The notes under the pieces were generated by a model that was not told the origin of the DNA, did no database searches, and was given only the letters and a program-made list of their open reading frames with translations. Shown one piece after another: positions 10,456 to 21,370 of a DNA stretch of 64,000 nt. Position numbers and translations under genes: made by a program. The DNA is from Symbiodinium natans (lineage: Eukaryota > Sar > Dinophyceae > Suessiales > Symbiodiniaceae): NCBI GenBank assembly GCA_905221605.1, contig CAJNDS010002693.1, positions 214,782 to 278,781 on the forward strand, in the 5' to 3' direction. Position 1 is the stretch's first letter; each line of letters opens with the position of its first letter.

Positions 10456-10520
10456 TGCAACCGGCCTCGACCACATGTGCCAGATTCGTGAGGGCGGCAA
10501 GTTGGTCCTGCTTGTCCTGG
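10456..10520 (-). CDS. TPR helix-A exon segment
   Basis: Reads DKQDQLAALTNLAHVVEAG, fitting helix A; it follows in gene sense the helix-B segment at 10609-10683 in another frame. Confidence 0.5.
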
Positions 10521-10608
10521 CCCTTGCCCTGGCCTCAGGGCCCAAATATCTACGAAACAAGCTTGAGGATTTAGGGCACACTACACCCTTGCAGGCCCAA
10601 ACACCCGG

Positions 10609-10683
10609 CTCTTCACCAGGGCTGCGGCCATCAAGTGCCCTGCGGAGAAGCTGCTCAGCCTCATTCAATTGCCCCCGCGCCTT
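10609..10683 (-). CDS. TPR helix-B exon segment
   Basis: Reads RARGQLNEAEQLLRRALDGR, an excellent kinesin-light-chain TPR second helix. Confidence 0.6.
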
Positions 10684-10876
10684 GGTGGGGATCTTTGGAA
10701 ATTCCTTCTATCCATGCATACTACACTATATTGCAGCAGATGATACGTGATTCCTTTGAGGGTACCATGGATGGTACTGCAACAGGTACTACTGCTAAAG
10801 CAGAACTATTCTAAGTACTAACTGTAACTAGTACTGCGAAACTACTACAACACGAATAGAGCACTACGCTGTCAAA

Positions 10877-10967
10877 GGCGCAACCGAGGCGCACGAAGCA
10901 CACCGCCTAGGTTGCTCAGCGCAGCCAATGTGGTGGGATGGCTGGCACCCAAGTTGGCCTGACCTTT
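10877..10967 (-). CDS. TPR helix-A exon segment
   Basis: Reads LGASHPTTLAALSNLGGVLR. Helix A here, helix B at 10609 and helix A at 10456 alternate correctly in gene sense, which supports a real exon series. Confidence 0.6.
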
Positions 10968-11017
10968 GACACGGAAAATGCGGCTGGCAGCAACTTTTAC
11001 TGAATAAAGAAAAATAG

Positions 11018-11345
11018 TCATACACTATATACTATATACTAGATACAAACAACACTATATACTCTATACTCTATACTCTATACTCTATACTCTATACTCT
11101 AGACTCTATACTCTATACTATATACTACATACTATATACTATATATACTATATACTATATGCTATATACTTTATACGACAAACAAAATACTATATACTAT
11201 GTACTATCTACTATCTACTATATACTATATACGATATACGACATACTGTATACTATATACTGTCTACTATATACTCTCTACTCTCTAACTCGACTCTGTA
11301 CTCTATACTGTATACGGAAATACTAGATACTAGATACTAGACACT
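11018..11345. repeat. TATACTA/TATACTC microsatellite
   Basis: Over 300 bp of ACTATAT/ACTCTAT units. The same type of array resumes at about 12145, on the far side of a GC-rich block. Confidence 0.9.
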
Positions 11346-12145
11346 GTATACTTGGTTGGATTGGATTGGAGGGAGGACCAAGACCCGAAGATCTGGCCTA
11401 AAGAGAACGGCATCACCTCCGACCCGAAGGCTTAAGGAGATCAAGCCGAAAAGAGGAAAAGGAAGAGGTCCAGCTGCGATAAACAACACGTCAGCTGATT
11501 GCAGATGTCCACTCCACAAGCAAAAAATCAAGCTTCACCACAAAGAGGTCGACTGCAACTGTGGGGTGCCTCCGAAAACCCACCAACAAGATTCGCCACT
11601 TCGCCACGAAGAGATCGATTGCAACCGGGGGGTGCCCCCGGAAACCCACCAACAAGTTTCGCCACGAAGAGGTCGATTGCGACCGGGGGGGCGCCCAACA
11701 AGCTTCGCCACGAAGAGGTCGATTGCAACCCCCGAAACCACCAACACGATTGCGACCGGGGGGTGTCCCCGCAAACCCACCAACAAGCTTCGCCACGAAG
11801 AGGTCGATTGATGCCCCCGCAAGCGGGGGCGTCACCGAACACTGGCGCTTACTCTACGTTGAACCCTTCGGGTGTACGCGGTGGAGGAGTGACAAAGTTT
11901 GGCAAAGGCAAGGAAGAGGCGGCAGAGAAGAGGGAAGGAGAAGAAGCCGGAGAAAGCGAGAACGAAAGAAAGAGGTAACTTCAAACCGGCATTGTCGCCA
12001 CTTGGATCAACCTCTGGAAGGCTGGGACAGGTGCTCATCGGGCGTGATAACGGACCACCAACTCCGAAACCACCGTCCTCAGTGCCGGACCTGGGGTCCT
12101 ACCGAGCGACCTTCACCAAAGAGGAGCCGTCCAAGGACTCAGGGC
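11346..12145. other. GC-rich block splitting a TATAC microsatellite
   Basis: About 800 bp of GC-rich sequence sits between two halves of a TATAC array. It contains about five tandem units of roughly 58-65 bp at 11540-11810, each with CCACGAAGAGGTCGATTG and an ACCGGGGGGTGCCCC core. It then holds a Lys/Glu/Arg-rich open stretch (about 11890-12140). No known domain was seen. It may be an inserted element whose ends are not recognisable; no TIR was found. Confidence 0.5.
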
Positions 12146-12650
12146 ATACTGTATACTGTATTCTGTATTCTGTATGCTGTATGCTGTATGCTGTTTGCTG
12201 TATGCTATATGCTTTATACTAAACACTATATACGATATACTATACACTATATACTATATACATATACTATATACTATCTACTGTATACTATATACTATAT
12301 ACTATATACCATACAACTCATGCGAGATACGATATAGGATAATCTATTTCCTCTATACTCGATACTCTTATACTCTATATGCTCTTTAACATACTCTTTT
12401 GGCTCTATATATTTTACATACTCTATATATATACTCTATATACTTTATATACTCTGTATACTGTGCTATATACTCTATATATTTTTCTCTCTATATGCTC
12501 TATGTACTCTAAAAAGGCTCTATGTGTACTTAATTTATACTCTATATACTCAAAATCTCTATATACTCTATTTATACTCTCTTTCCCCTGTTTACTCTGC
12601 AAACTCTTTCTGCACTTCTCATTATACACTATACACTTTACACTACATAC
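12146..12650. repeat. TATACTG/TATACTC microsatellite
   Basis: ATACTGTAT then ACTATAT then ACTCTAT units, ending in a short C run at about 12652-12667. Confidence 0.9.
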
Positions 12651-13051
12651 CGCCCCCCCCCCCCCCGCCTGAATGCGTTTCATTGGGCTTCAATCTGTTG
12701 ACACCCCAAAGAGGGTGGGAGAAAACACTTGAAGCTCTACGCAAGCCAGCGCGAGCCCGAGCTACCAGACTTGTGCCGAGACAATGTATTGCACCAGGGG
12801 GGGACTGGTCCAATACATTGTGGGTCAGCTGTTGCAGGATCGAGCATGTAGGTAGTCACGGCAGTGGTGTGGTGCAGGATCGGGCGGGTGACCTTTCCCA
12901 GCCGGGTCTTCAAAATCCTGGGGTTTCCCATGCAATCATCGCTGACACGTTGATTTATATATGTGTGTGGTTCACTATCGGAGTGTCTAAAGTATAGACA
13001 ACAATATACAGCGGCTGCTGACTTTGGGCTCCATGGAGATTTGGGGGATCA

Positions 13052-13192
13052 TCTCTCTAAGGCTTGGGCGCCCTTCGAGCACATCACGAAAGAGACGCTC
13101 CGCCTCCTCCAGGTGACCCTGGTCTTGGAGCACCCGGGCCAAGCTCTCCATGCCGGTGAAGGTGATGGGGTTGGTATTCCCCAGCTTGGCCT
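13052..13192 (-). CDS. TPR exon, both helices
   Basis: Reads KLGNTNPITFTGMESLARVL then GHLEEAERLFRDVLEGR, a full kinesin-light-chain TPR unit. Confidence 0.65.
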
Positions 13193-13199
13193 TCCCTCA

Positions 13200-14018
13200 G
13201 TTCAAGCGCTCAGTATCCAGGTGTTCGTCTCTTTCTTTTCGCTTAAAGAGAAAGTAACAACTGTACCTGCACTGATGACAATGAACCAAGTACCGCAACC
13301 CCACTGTTACGAGCTTGCTGGCACGAATAATCAGGAAAAATGCATGGACAAACATGGCAACAACAAACTCAGCATATCAATAACAGCAAGCGTGATGTAT
13401 GAATGTGTGAACTGGGCCCACAAGAAGTTGTCATACTGCTAAAACTTCATGCACTGGAACCGCAAGCTCTAACCCCAAACCCCTAGACCCCAAACCAGAA
13501 CCCCGAGACCCTGAATGTTAAACTGTAGTTCCTGCACATGTCTACAAGTGGTTTCCAGTTGCGTGTCTGTTTTGCACATCCAAGCCTCACAACTTAGACT
13601 ACAAACTCAAGGCTTTCTTGATCTTGCTTGCGCGTAGTAAGCCGCCGCTACCGTGTGAGCTGTGGCTGTCAGGGCTGTGAAATGAGCTGCTGGTTCACAC
13701 CAGCACTGAGCCTTGAAACCCGAAAAAACCCTAAAACCCTTAAAACCCTTAAAACTCAGAGTTTTTGACCGTACCCCAAGCCCATACCCCTTAACCTACA
13801 AAAGGAGAATGTAAGGGAGTCTGAGGGAGGTTTTTGCCATACCCCTTACTTTCTTTCAAGGTATGCACACGGGAAATGTTGAATAATTCTTAGATAAACA
13901 CCCTAACCCTAAAAACCCTAAAAACCCTAAACCCTGAAACCCTAAAAGCTCTAAACCCCAAAAACCCAAAACCCGAAAAAGGAACCCTCAACCTGCCTGA
14001 AAAGCCCTCCACGCACAC
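13200..14018. other. Intronic stretch with degenerate telomere-like repeats
   Basis: No exon recognised. Degenerate CCCTAAA-type words occur at about 13720-13760 and 13900-13980. Confidence 0.5.
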
Positions 14019-14105
14019 GTAAGGCTCTGGCAGCCTGCGAGGGCCTCGCGGAAGAAGCCCTCTGCCTCGCCAAGTCGGCCCTGGCTGTAGAGCAGCTTCC
14101 CTTAG
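14019..14105 (-). CDS. TPR helix-B exon segment
   Basis: Reads GKLLYSQGRLGEAEGFFREA then LAGCQSLT, the end of helix A and the whole of helix B. Confidence 0.6.
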
Positions 14106-14271
14106 TGGCCCGATTTGGGAGTTTACGAAAATAGGGGGACCCCTCAGAGACCCCCCAAATAGTAGGATCCCTTGTAATAAGGACCCCAATAAGGTACCCC
14201 TCATTTCGGAAACCTTCATTTCTTGGGGGCTGAGGGGTTCAAGGTTTGGATCTGCTACCGTAGTAGCCGTC

Positions 14272-14274
14272 GTC

Positions 14275-14311
<37 letters not shown>

Positions 14312-14316
14312 CAGCA
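14272..14316. repeat. GTA trinucleotide microsatellite
   Basis: GTAGTAGTA over about 45 bp. Confidence 0.9.
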
Positions 14317-14668
14317 GAGGCAGTGGTCGCGGAAGCAGAGCGGGCCAAAAGGCTACTGTGCAACTTACTTAAGTTAAGGCTTGCGTTGCAGTCGCATCCG
14401 TCACCCTTCAGGGGGCTAAAGTGTGCTGACAGGTTTGCGGTTATGCCGGGCTGTGTGTTGGCATGAGCCGAGAACAAGGTGCCCTTTCTGGTGTCCCTGT
14501 AATCAGGAAACTGCCAGAGACTACTTAGGCCCTTGTTTGGGCACTGCCTTCCCTGCAACGAAATGCTTTAGCAGGAACCCAGTACTTGTGGAGTTTTGTA
14601 GCCTGTGCCACATTTCGAAGTATATACACTTGCACACGACTTACATGTGAGGAAGCCAGTCAGGACCG

Positions 14669-14728
14669 TCCAAGTTTCCAAGGCCGGCCATGCTCGCCAA
14701 AGTATTGGGATGAGAATGGCCGAGTCTT
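14669..14728 (-). CDS. TPR helix-A exon segment
   Basis: Reads RLGHSHPNTLASMAGLGNL, a consensus helix A. Stop codons just outside limit the exon. Confidence 0.6.
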
Positions 14729-15027
14729 GTCTGGCCTTACGGAGAAGCGTCAAAGCGATGGAACCGTTTAGCATACAGTACTGTACGGTGCAGTCATGGT
14801 GAAGCTCACTTTGACGGGCCTTCTCCAGTGATAGTGTAGCTCTGCACCATATTTTACAAAATCCTATCACCTGCCCTGTTACAGCTTACACCTAACTAGA
14901 CTGCAACATCTACTACTGTACATTTGCATGATGCACTACATCTTGTAGAAAAAACATGTCATACTAGACCCCATCCCCGAAGCAGTCTTGTGCAATCTGG
15001 ACGGCACAAACTGCTACAGCAATGCCT

Positions 15028-15123
15028 CAAGCCACTTCTGAGGCGTCGACTGCTTGCCAGGATCTCACGCTTAAGTACCTCCGCCTCACCCCAGCGGCCT
15101 GCTTCAAGCAGAGCAAAGTGGGA
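15028..15123 (-). CDS. TPR helix-B exon segment
   Basis: Reads HFALLEAGRWGEAEVLKREI then LASSRRLRSGL. The GRWGEAEVLKREIL part is a standard second helix. A weaker segment at about 15340-15410 (LLREGARFALSELLVETG) may be another divergent repeat. Confidence 0.55.
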
Positions 15124-15614
15124 GGGTAACCAGATACTGACTTAATGTACTGGACGAACGCTATACTATTTGGGACCGCTTGTACTGTACTGCACAATGC
15201 TGCAGTCTACTGTGTTCTACAGGACTATCTTCCACTGCGCTGCACTCAACTCTGCTCTGCTCTCCTCTGCTCTACTCTACTCTTATCTTATCCTGTACGG
15301 ATGTACTAGAACTAACATGGAGTTCATGTTCGCAAGGCCTGTTTCAACAAGCAGCTCTGAGAGGGCAAAGCGAGCACCCTCGCGGAGAAGTTCATTGCCG
15401 ACGGCCTGACCTCGGCTCAACTCCTCCTCAACATTCGGGTTCTCTATAGAGTACCCGTTTAGTTTCCTGTGATGACGAACTCAAAGTTAGGGAACCAGCG
15501 CCCCTGGTAGCCTGTGTGGTTTAGTGCAGCATGGCATTGTACTGACATGTAGATCCTTCGAGGTCCGAGTAGGCAGCGTTAAAAGACCCCATATGAGCTC
15601 ACAAAAGCATGCTT

Positions 15615-15746
15615 GAGGCTACGGCATCCCTCGAGCACTTCATGGAAGAGGCCCTCTGCCTCCCCAAAGCACAGTCGCCGTCGAAGCAACACCGCCAGAT
15701 TGGTGATGGAGGTCAAGGTCAGCTCATTCCGATTGCCGAACTGGGC
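15615..15746 (-). CDS. TPR exon, both helices
   Basis: Reads GNRNELTLTSITNLAVLLRR then CFGEAEGLFHEVLEGCRSL, a complete TPR. Confidence 0.65.
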
Positions 15747-15894
15747 CCGGCCTCACGGAGAGGCCATCTAGGCTTCGGGCCTATGGTGCATACATGCTGT
15801 ACGATGCCATGCTTCACTAAATTTCCTACTCGAGTACGGTAAAGTATCATAGAGGAAAGTGCTGTATCTATGTTCTACTATATAGTCAGTATAG

Positions 15895-15930
15895 TACTGT
15901 ATAGCATAGCATAGCATAGCATAGTACACT
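15895..15930. repeat. ATAGC microsatellite
   Basis: Four to six ATAGC/ATAGT units. Confidence 0.8.
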
Positions 15931-15966
15931 TTCGTATGGTATCGTGTCACACTGTCGGACTTTCCA

Positions 15967-16113
15967 TGCATTTTGACCACTGAGGCTTCGGCACCGCGCC
16001 ACAGCGTCACGGTTTAGAGGCTCTGCCTCCTCGAAGCGCCCATCATCTTGAAGTAGCCAGCCAAGCGTAATTTGGCTGGTCAAAGTGTTCCGATGTGAGT
16101 CACCCAGAACGAC
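15967..16113 (-). CDS. TPR exon, both helices
   Basis: Reads VVLGDSHRNTLTSQITLGWL then GRFEEAEPLNRDAVARCRSL, a complete TPR; likely the first full repeat after the linker exon. Confidence 0.7.
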
Positions 16114-16179
16114 ACGGCCTCAGCCGATGAATGGGGGAAATCATGGAGGGCGGACGTGCAGCAAGCTTGTGGTGCACAT

Positions 16180-16575
16180 GCTGCTAAGCCTCCGACGCCT
16201 TGCCAAACATTTCCTGCAGAACTGCTCCGCCTCATCCAGTTCGGCATGGCCTTTCAATCTCCTTGCAAGTTCATGCATGCATTGCAAGGTCGCCGCGTCG
16301 TCGCTGCCCCTCGTCTCTTGCAGGTGGGCCAGGCGCAGCTTCAGCAAGTGGAGCAAGCCATCTGCTCTTGCCAAAGCATGGCGCGCCCTACCGCTGTCGT
16401 CCACCGCACGGACCACCCAAACGTCACGGTCCCTGTCCACTGGGCGACCCTTGTAATCTTCTCCCAGCGCTGCGGGACGCTCTTTCCCATCTGGATCCAA
16501 CACCACCTTCTCAGCCATATCTGGCCTGACATGTGGGGCTCCTATGGTGGCCAAAGCCTGGGTTAAAACTCTGAC
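16180..16575 (-). CDS. Linker exon between ART-like part and TPRs
   Basis: About 130 residues in one frame. The first half holds LGEDYKGRPVDRDRDVWVVR, a conserved-looking block that I associate with dinoflagellate ART/TPR proteins. The second half, DDAATLQCMHELARRL then DEAEQFCRKCLARRRRL, is the first TPR. No ATG begins the open frame (it opens with TTG near 16554 and stays open upstream), consistent with an internal exon entered by splicing. Confidence 0.65.
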
Positions 16576-16917
16576 AAGCGGTACTCTTCCTCATGCTGTT
16601 TGCTTGAGCAAACAAAGCTCAGCGGCTGCAAGATTTCAAGCCAAGGAGCACCTGTCTTTCGAAAATGTTGTAGGCCATTGCTTTGGGCACCTGTGTCGCT
16701 CCAAACACGACGCCGTAACGCCATTCCTAAACCCCAAGAATTCTGCTGCGGTGTCCCAAGTGACCCACCCAGTCTTCAAGGTGACCCAAAGTGAGCCACC
16801 CAAGTGTCCCAAGACTCTTCTTGCGCTTTTTGGGCGTTAGGCTTTCGGTAGGAGATGTTATAGAACGCCGCACTGCAGGATGGTACAGCAGATTCTACAC
16901 CGGTGCCATACTCATCA

Positions 16918-17030
16918 TATTAGGGTTTTGGGTTTAGGATTTAGGGTGTAGGGTTTAGGGTTTAGGGTATAGGGTTTAGGGTTAGGATTTAGGGTTTAGG
17001 ATTTCGGGTTTAGGGTTCAGGTCTAGGATG
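16918..17030 (+). repeat. Interstitial TTTAGGG repeats
   Basis: About a dozen TTTAGGG and variant units. Confidence 0.85.
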
Positions 17031-17077
17031 TTAAGCACATCATAGCTTGAGTCCGGTACCCCCAAAAGCTAGCATCA

Positions 17078-17185
17078 GCCAGGCGCGAGGATAGGGATGC
17101 AGAAGGCCGCCCGGTGGCCCGAGGCGTTGCCATCGCCCCATTCTCGGACAACGCGCTCAGATTCCATGTCCGCAGTGTCACCTTC
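17078..17185 (-). CDS. ART-like module exon
   Basis: Reads TADMESERVVREWGDGNASG then HRAAFCIPILAPG before a stop. It fits between the LLNNYSNGSPLR exon and the linker exon in the architecture I recall for these proteins. Confidence 0.5.
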
Positions 17186-17189
17186 ACAA

Positions 17190-17960
17190 TAATCGTTAGC
17201 AGCACGCTCTAGTTTAGAGATTTAGTGTGTGGCGGTATACGGGCGGGCTGCAGGGACCGATGGCATACCTCAATATCGTTTTTAGTCAGAAAGAGATACA
17301 TGTACTAGACTGCAAGACTGCAGCAGAAGACTAAAACGATGTTGAAAACAGGTTATACACAAAAGAACAAAACTCCATTACTAGAAACAGAGAACTCTTA
17401 CAGGCAAAACCTGGGCATCAACCACCGGCCTGGAAGGGAAAACAACCGCCCGGTATGGAAATCAACCGCCTTGTTTGGGAACTGTGGTTGTGGCATTAGT
17501 GGAGGTTGGCGAGGACAATCGCAGGGACTTTGAGCGAATTTGCGCATGGTATTTTCTTTTCTACAATGCACTTTTTCGACAACTCTGTGTTGCAACGGAT
17601 GGCGTGATGTTGGTGTGACTCCAGCCTGATGCTGGCAAAGGTTCTAGTGGATAGATAGCACTGTGCCACTTGCAACCGCCTGGTTGAACCGTGATCCTGG
17701 CGTGATGTTGGCGAGATGCTGCAGACATAAAGCGTTTGCACTGCTGCACGTGTAGAATTGTAGCTGGAAAAAAACAGAAATCGCGGGTCCCTGCACGTGT
17801 CACAAAACTACCGTTCTGAAACACACCCAAACTAGGCTGTTGTAGGCTGTACTAACCGCCCACCGAAACTTGGAGGTTCGTGAACCGCCTCGTGTGGCAG
17901 GGAGGTTGGACTTACAGGGATACGAAAGAAGAGTACCAACCCCCAAGCTTACCCTCCCAT
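17190..17960. other. Intronic stretch, no exon recognised
   Basis: Contains a few short repeats (AACCGCC words at 17410-17470; TGGCGTGATGTTGG at about 17598 and 17698) but no frame that I can place. Confidence 0.4.
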
Positions 17961-17964
17961 TTCA

Positions 17965-18030
17965 GGACCGTCCGAGGCTCCTGCGCAGCGGGCTGCCATT
18001 GCTGTAGTTGTTCAGCAGAACGCGGACCCG
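17965..18030 (-). CDS. ART-like module exon
   Basis: Reads RVRVLLNNYSNGSPLRRSLG before a stop. The LLNNYSNGSPLR string is the recognisable part. Confidence 0.5.
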
Positions 18031-18210
18031 CGACGTCCAGACCTGGATCACTTGCTCGGGCTTTCCTAGGTACTGTAGTATAATTGCAACATACTGTAGT
18101 ATACTGTATTGAATGCATTGCGAACATCATGCCAACAACGCAGCTCGCATGCCGGACATACCTGGACGCACACAACAGCAAACTGACCACAGGTGACTTC
18201 TCGGACAAGG

Positions 18211-18309
18211 TGCTGCCGGCTCGTGCTGGGTACTGTAGATGCCCTTGCCGAAATGGGCACGCGAGTCTTCCAGAGACGCAAAGAGCTCGGCTGCTGTCTG
18301 CTCAATGTT
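18211..18309 (-). CDS. ART-like module exon
   Basis: Reads TAAELFASLEDSRAHFGKGI then YSTQHEPAA. The H-F-G-K-G-I-Y pattern resembles the GxY core of ADP-ribosyltransferase/PARP-like folds. The assignment is by motif only. Confidence 0.5.
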
Positions 18310-18434
18310 TCCGACATTCTGCGCGCAAACAATCAACTCTCTGCAGTGCACACTGCAGATAGTTTCCGAACAGTATACGAAACGCCGAAATCAAATGATG
18401 CTCCACATCAATTAATAGCAGCGCAACTAGAAAG

Positions 18435-18749
18435 TTATCCCTTGATCGCCACTTTCCAGTCCTGGAAGGCCAACTCGTTCGTGTAGTGGTACATGACGAC
18501 GAGCGAATCTTGTTTGCAATCCTGCCCACTGTCAAGATCTCGCATATCAAAAGCATGTTGCCAAACCTGCACGGGTCCATCCGGGGCAGCATACCGAAAC
18601 GTGAGAATCTCGCCCACGTAGTCCAGGGAATACTCTGTACCGTCATAGTGCTTCCCTTCCAGGTATGGCCCAGCAAAGTACTTGGAGAGCTCAGCCCGTG
18701 CTGGGGCCAGGACCTTGCAAGGAACTTCGGATGGAAAGTGCTCGGGCAC
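18435..18749 (-). CDS. ART-like module, first recognised exon
   Basis: About 100 residues: a charged N-terminal part, then EGKHYDGTEYSLDYVGEI and the motif SLVVMYHYTNELAFQDW. The YHYT block resembles the first catalytic motif (H-x-T/S) of the PARP/ART superfamily. A possible start Met lies at 18749, but upstream exons cannot be excluded. Its frame and strand continue into the exons at 18211-18309, 17965-18030 and 17078-17185. Confidence 0.5.
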   Translation of the reverse strand: MPEHFPSEVPCKVLAPARAELSKYFAGPYLEGKHYDGTEYSLDYVGEILTFRYAAPDGPVQVWQHAFDMRDLDSGQDCKQDSLVVMYHYTNELAFQDWKVAIKG

Positions 18750-21155
18750 TCAGACATGAAAAAAACCCATAGCTCGTTTTGTATACATCCTACTGAATCG
18801 GATCTTTGATTGTACTGAATTAGACAAATAAATAGCTATGATTCTGATGCGCACTACTGTTATGAACCTGAAGTAGATTACATTATCGGCCAGATGTTCC
18901 GTGGAATCCTCAATGGTCTCTTTGTAAACCTTGGCGCAGCAAGACTTCGCAAGATCTTATTGTTTTGTGTGGTTTGGCGTGCTTCACCACAAGGAAATAC
19001 ATTTGCTGACTCCAGAGACCCTAAAAATTGTGCCCTTAGCGAGCGACGGCCATCCGAAACGAGACGATCCCGGTGTTTACGGAATCCCTTAATGAAATGC
19101 GGTGCCCTGAAATAAGGATCCTGGGAAGCTGGCAATTGAATTCACAAACAGCCCCCCCAAAGCCAGGGAGGGGCCTGTGCGCCGGCAGCCATGGTGGAGG
19201 AAAGACGCCATTCCGATTCACAAAAGCCTGTTCGCGATTCGCGATTGATGACTACCAGAAGGACTCCGCTCTGCAACTGGCTGTCCCAACCAAGTTGGAC
19301 CATTGATGAAGGACTGCCACAAAACGGTTTTGACAGGAACTGTGAAAGTCAAGGTCAGTGGTTTCTGTTCTGTTCATGTTGCACGAAAATCAAGCACTGC
19401 AAACCCCAAGCCCAATCATGGCTGCTTAAACAGCACGCGGCAGGGGCGAAGACGGATCATGTCATTACTCTCGTGGCGGAATACGCATGGTATGAAAAAC
19501 ACAAACCTTCTATGTTTATAACAATAATAGCCGGCGCTCCCTTTCTAAAGCCAATATGGGGCATGTCACACAACGTTTGTCAGCTTTCCCCAGGGTGGGC
19601 GGGCAAAAGTTTCTCCCGAGGCTTGTAATGAAGATTCACATCCACGATTCATGTTTCAACCTACCCTGCTGATTGTTGCCACTCAGTGCAAAATCTTTCA
19701 AACTGCATGAAAAAACAAGCATCTATTTTCGACGACGGAGTATGCATGCTATGAAAAGAACAATCGATTTTTATGCCAGCAACGACCCCAACAGCAAGAT
19801 TGAAGACGAGCTCCAGGAAGGTTCTTTGACACCAGTAGCTTGCAATCTCTGCGTCTGCTGTTGTGGCATTCCTCGGCCTACCAGCGGCAACTGCAGGCCT
19901 GCAAACTGCAACGGTTGAAGCCTCCCTGCGTATTTCTCCGCTGGATCCCAAGACAGGACCCGCTAACTGCCTGCTGGACGTGTATAACCGTTCGGAAGAG
20001 GACATGAGGTTGAGACCACACATGCGTGGTTTGTCCCTCAAGAGTGCGGAGAGTGCATGCGACCATCTTTTGAGAAATAGCACACCTGAGAACTTAAAAC
20101 AGCATTCACTGCAAATCTTGACGCACATCAGGTGTCACATCTTGTGATTCAGTTACCAGTCCTTGTTTGTGTCTGATCATTTTTTTTTCAAAGACAACTT
20201 GCAGGATCGGTGTCCGTTCTCCAGCATCATTTTCGGACAAGCAGCATTCACATCTGCGAGCTGCCGCAACTGGGAGGATACTCTGACCTATGTTTTTCAC
20301 GGTTCAATTTGTGCTGCCTAGACTTTTCTCTCACAAATCCAACTGCAAATGTTGACGTGGACCAAAGCGCCATGTCGACGTGGCAGCAAGAGAACCAGCG
20401 TGGACCATAAGAAACACAGACGTGCAGCACAAAAAGGTGACGTTGCAGAATGCTTTCCAATTTCTTTGCAGGCGAAATTGCAAAAACGCTCCAATAAATC
20501 TTCAGCTGAAGTTGTTAGACATGCTTTCCAACTTTTGCAAGCAAAGTTGCAGAATGCTTTCCAATGTTTTCTACCTTCTCTGCAAGCGAAATTGCCGGTT
20601 CATTCTACAGAGAATGTACATGCGCATCAGACTGACGACAGACTTTCTTTTGTGGCGGCGCCAGGCCTTTAGAACCCTTTGGTTGGAGATGTAGAATGCA
20701 GACAAGAAGATGTGGGCGATTCGCGAGCTCACTTCCGTCTCTGAGCAGTAGACATGTTTCAGCCTTGCCTGTAGCACACAAGTGGCAAGAAGGGCCTGGG
20801 CGATGACAAAGACAACGGCAAAGAGCGCATTGCCTTTGCTTGGGTGGTCCGGGCTGGACGTCCCAATTCTTGACATAAGTTCCGACGCTGAATTCAGCGC
20901 CGCAAAAGCTTCTTTGCCCTTTGCACTGCACATCAAGATAGAAACAACTGAGTTCAAGCAATTAAGAATGCTGGAGAGATGGCAAAAAAAAGCAAGGTCC
21001 CAGCCACCTTGCATGTCCGGGCTAATTTATGTGATTAGCCGCAATCACATAAACAAAAGAACCATTGTAATGCAAAGTCTAATGATGAACCATGAATTTA
21101 CAACGCGCAAACCCGCCTTGAGTTGTCGCCACTGCAGACTGCAGCGGCAAGGTAT
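18750..21155. other. Intergenic stretch upstream of the TPR gene
   Basis: Many short frames but none with recognisable content. A small imperfect tandem repeat at 20440-20600 uses the words TTGCAGAATGCTTTCCAA and TTGCAAGCGAA about three times. No RNA gene seen. Confidence 0.4.
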
Positions 21156-21370
21156 TTTTCTTTTAAGCGAACACTCTTTGCTACATCAGAAGCACAGTAG
21201 GCCGTTCTTGTGGGTCTTTCAACTAGGTGTGAAACAGATCGCCACAAAAAAGCAACACAGAGAGGGCGGCAAAACTACTAAGAAAAACCCCACGCGCTCA
21301 GTGCCCAAGCTCGTCGATGTGGTCTCCAAGCAGAATCATAGCAGCACCAAGTCGTGTGGGGAACCGCAAT
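21156..21370. repeat. Inverted repeat arm, left
   Basis: The reverse complement of this segment matches 43909-44185 over nearly its whole length. Shared words include CCGTTCTTGTGGGTCT and TAGGTGTGAAACAGATCGCC. The right copy has about 65 bp of extra sequence in the middle. Confidence 0.75.

Larger units (their letters stand above)
248..18749 (-). other. Gene span: ADP-ribosyltransferase-like + kinesin-light-chain TPR protein (multi-exon)
   Basis: A single minus-strand locus is inferred because about 20 separate open segments in this span, all on the minus strand, read as consecutive pieces of one known architecture. First come exons with an ADP-ribosyltransferase-like look (YHYTNELAF, HFGKGIYST, LLNNYSNGSPLR, SGHRAAFCIP). 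Then comes a linker exon with LGEDYKGRPVDRDRDVWVVR, then alternating TPR helix-A segments (pattern LGxxHPxTLxxxxNLAxLL) and helix-B segments (GRxxEAExLxRxxLxGCR). Such TPRs match kinesin light chain/nephrocystin-3-type repeats, which normally bind partner proteins. The frames shift between segments, as expected for small exons, but some segments carry stops or poor repeats, so partial decay cannot be excluded. Introns are filled with microsatellites and transposons. The catalytic state of the ART-like part is unknown. Confidence 0.6.

Noticed and set aside
12379-12683. Small hydrophobic ORFs in the TATACTC array
   Set aside because: Repeat-derived; no start context or conserved motif.
13005-13035. 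Possible third end of the TIR family (CAGCGGCTGCTGACTTTGGGCTCC)
   Set aside because: Resembles the right TIR but with several mismatches and an indel, and no partner or target duplication was found nearby.
13890-14558. Minus-strand frame of 222 codons with a threonine run
   Set aside because: The run is the GTA microsatellite, and most of the frame is degenerate telomere-like repeat. Only the short TPR segment in another frame is credible.
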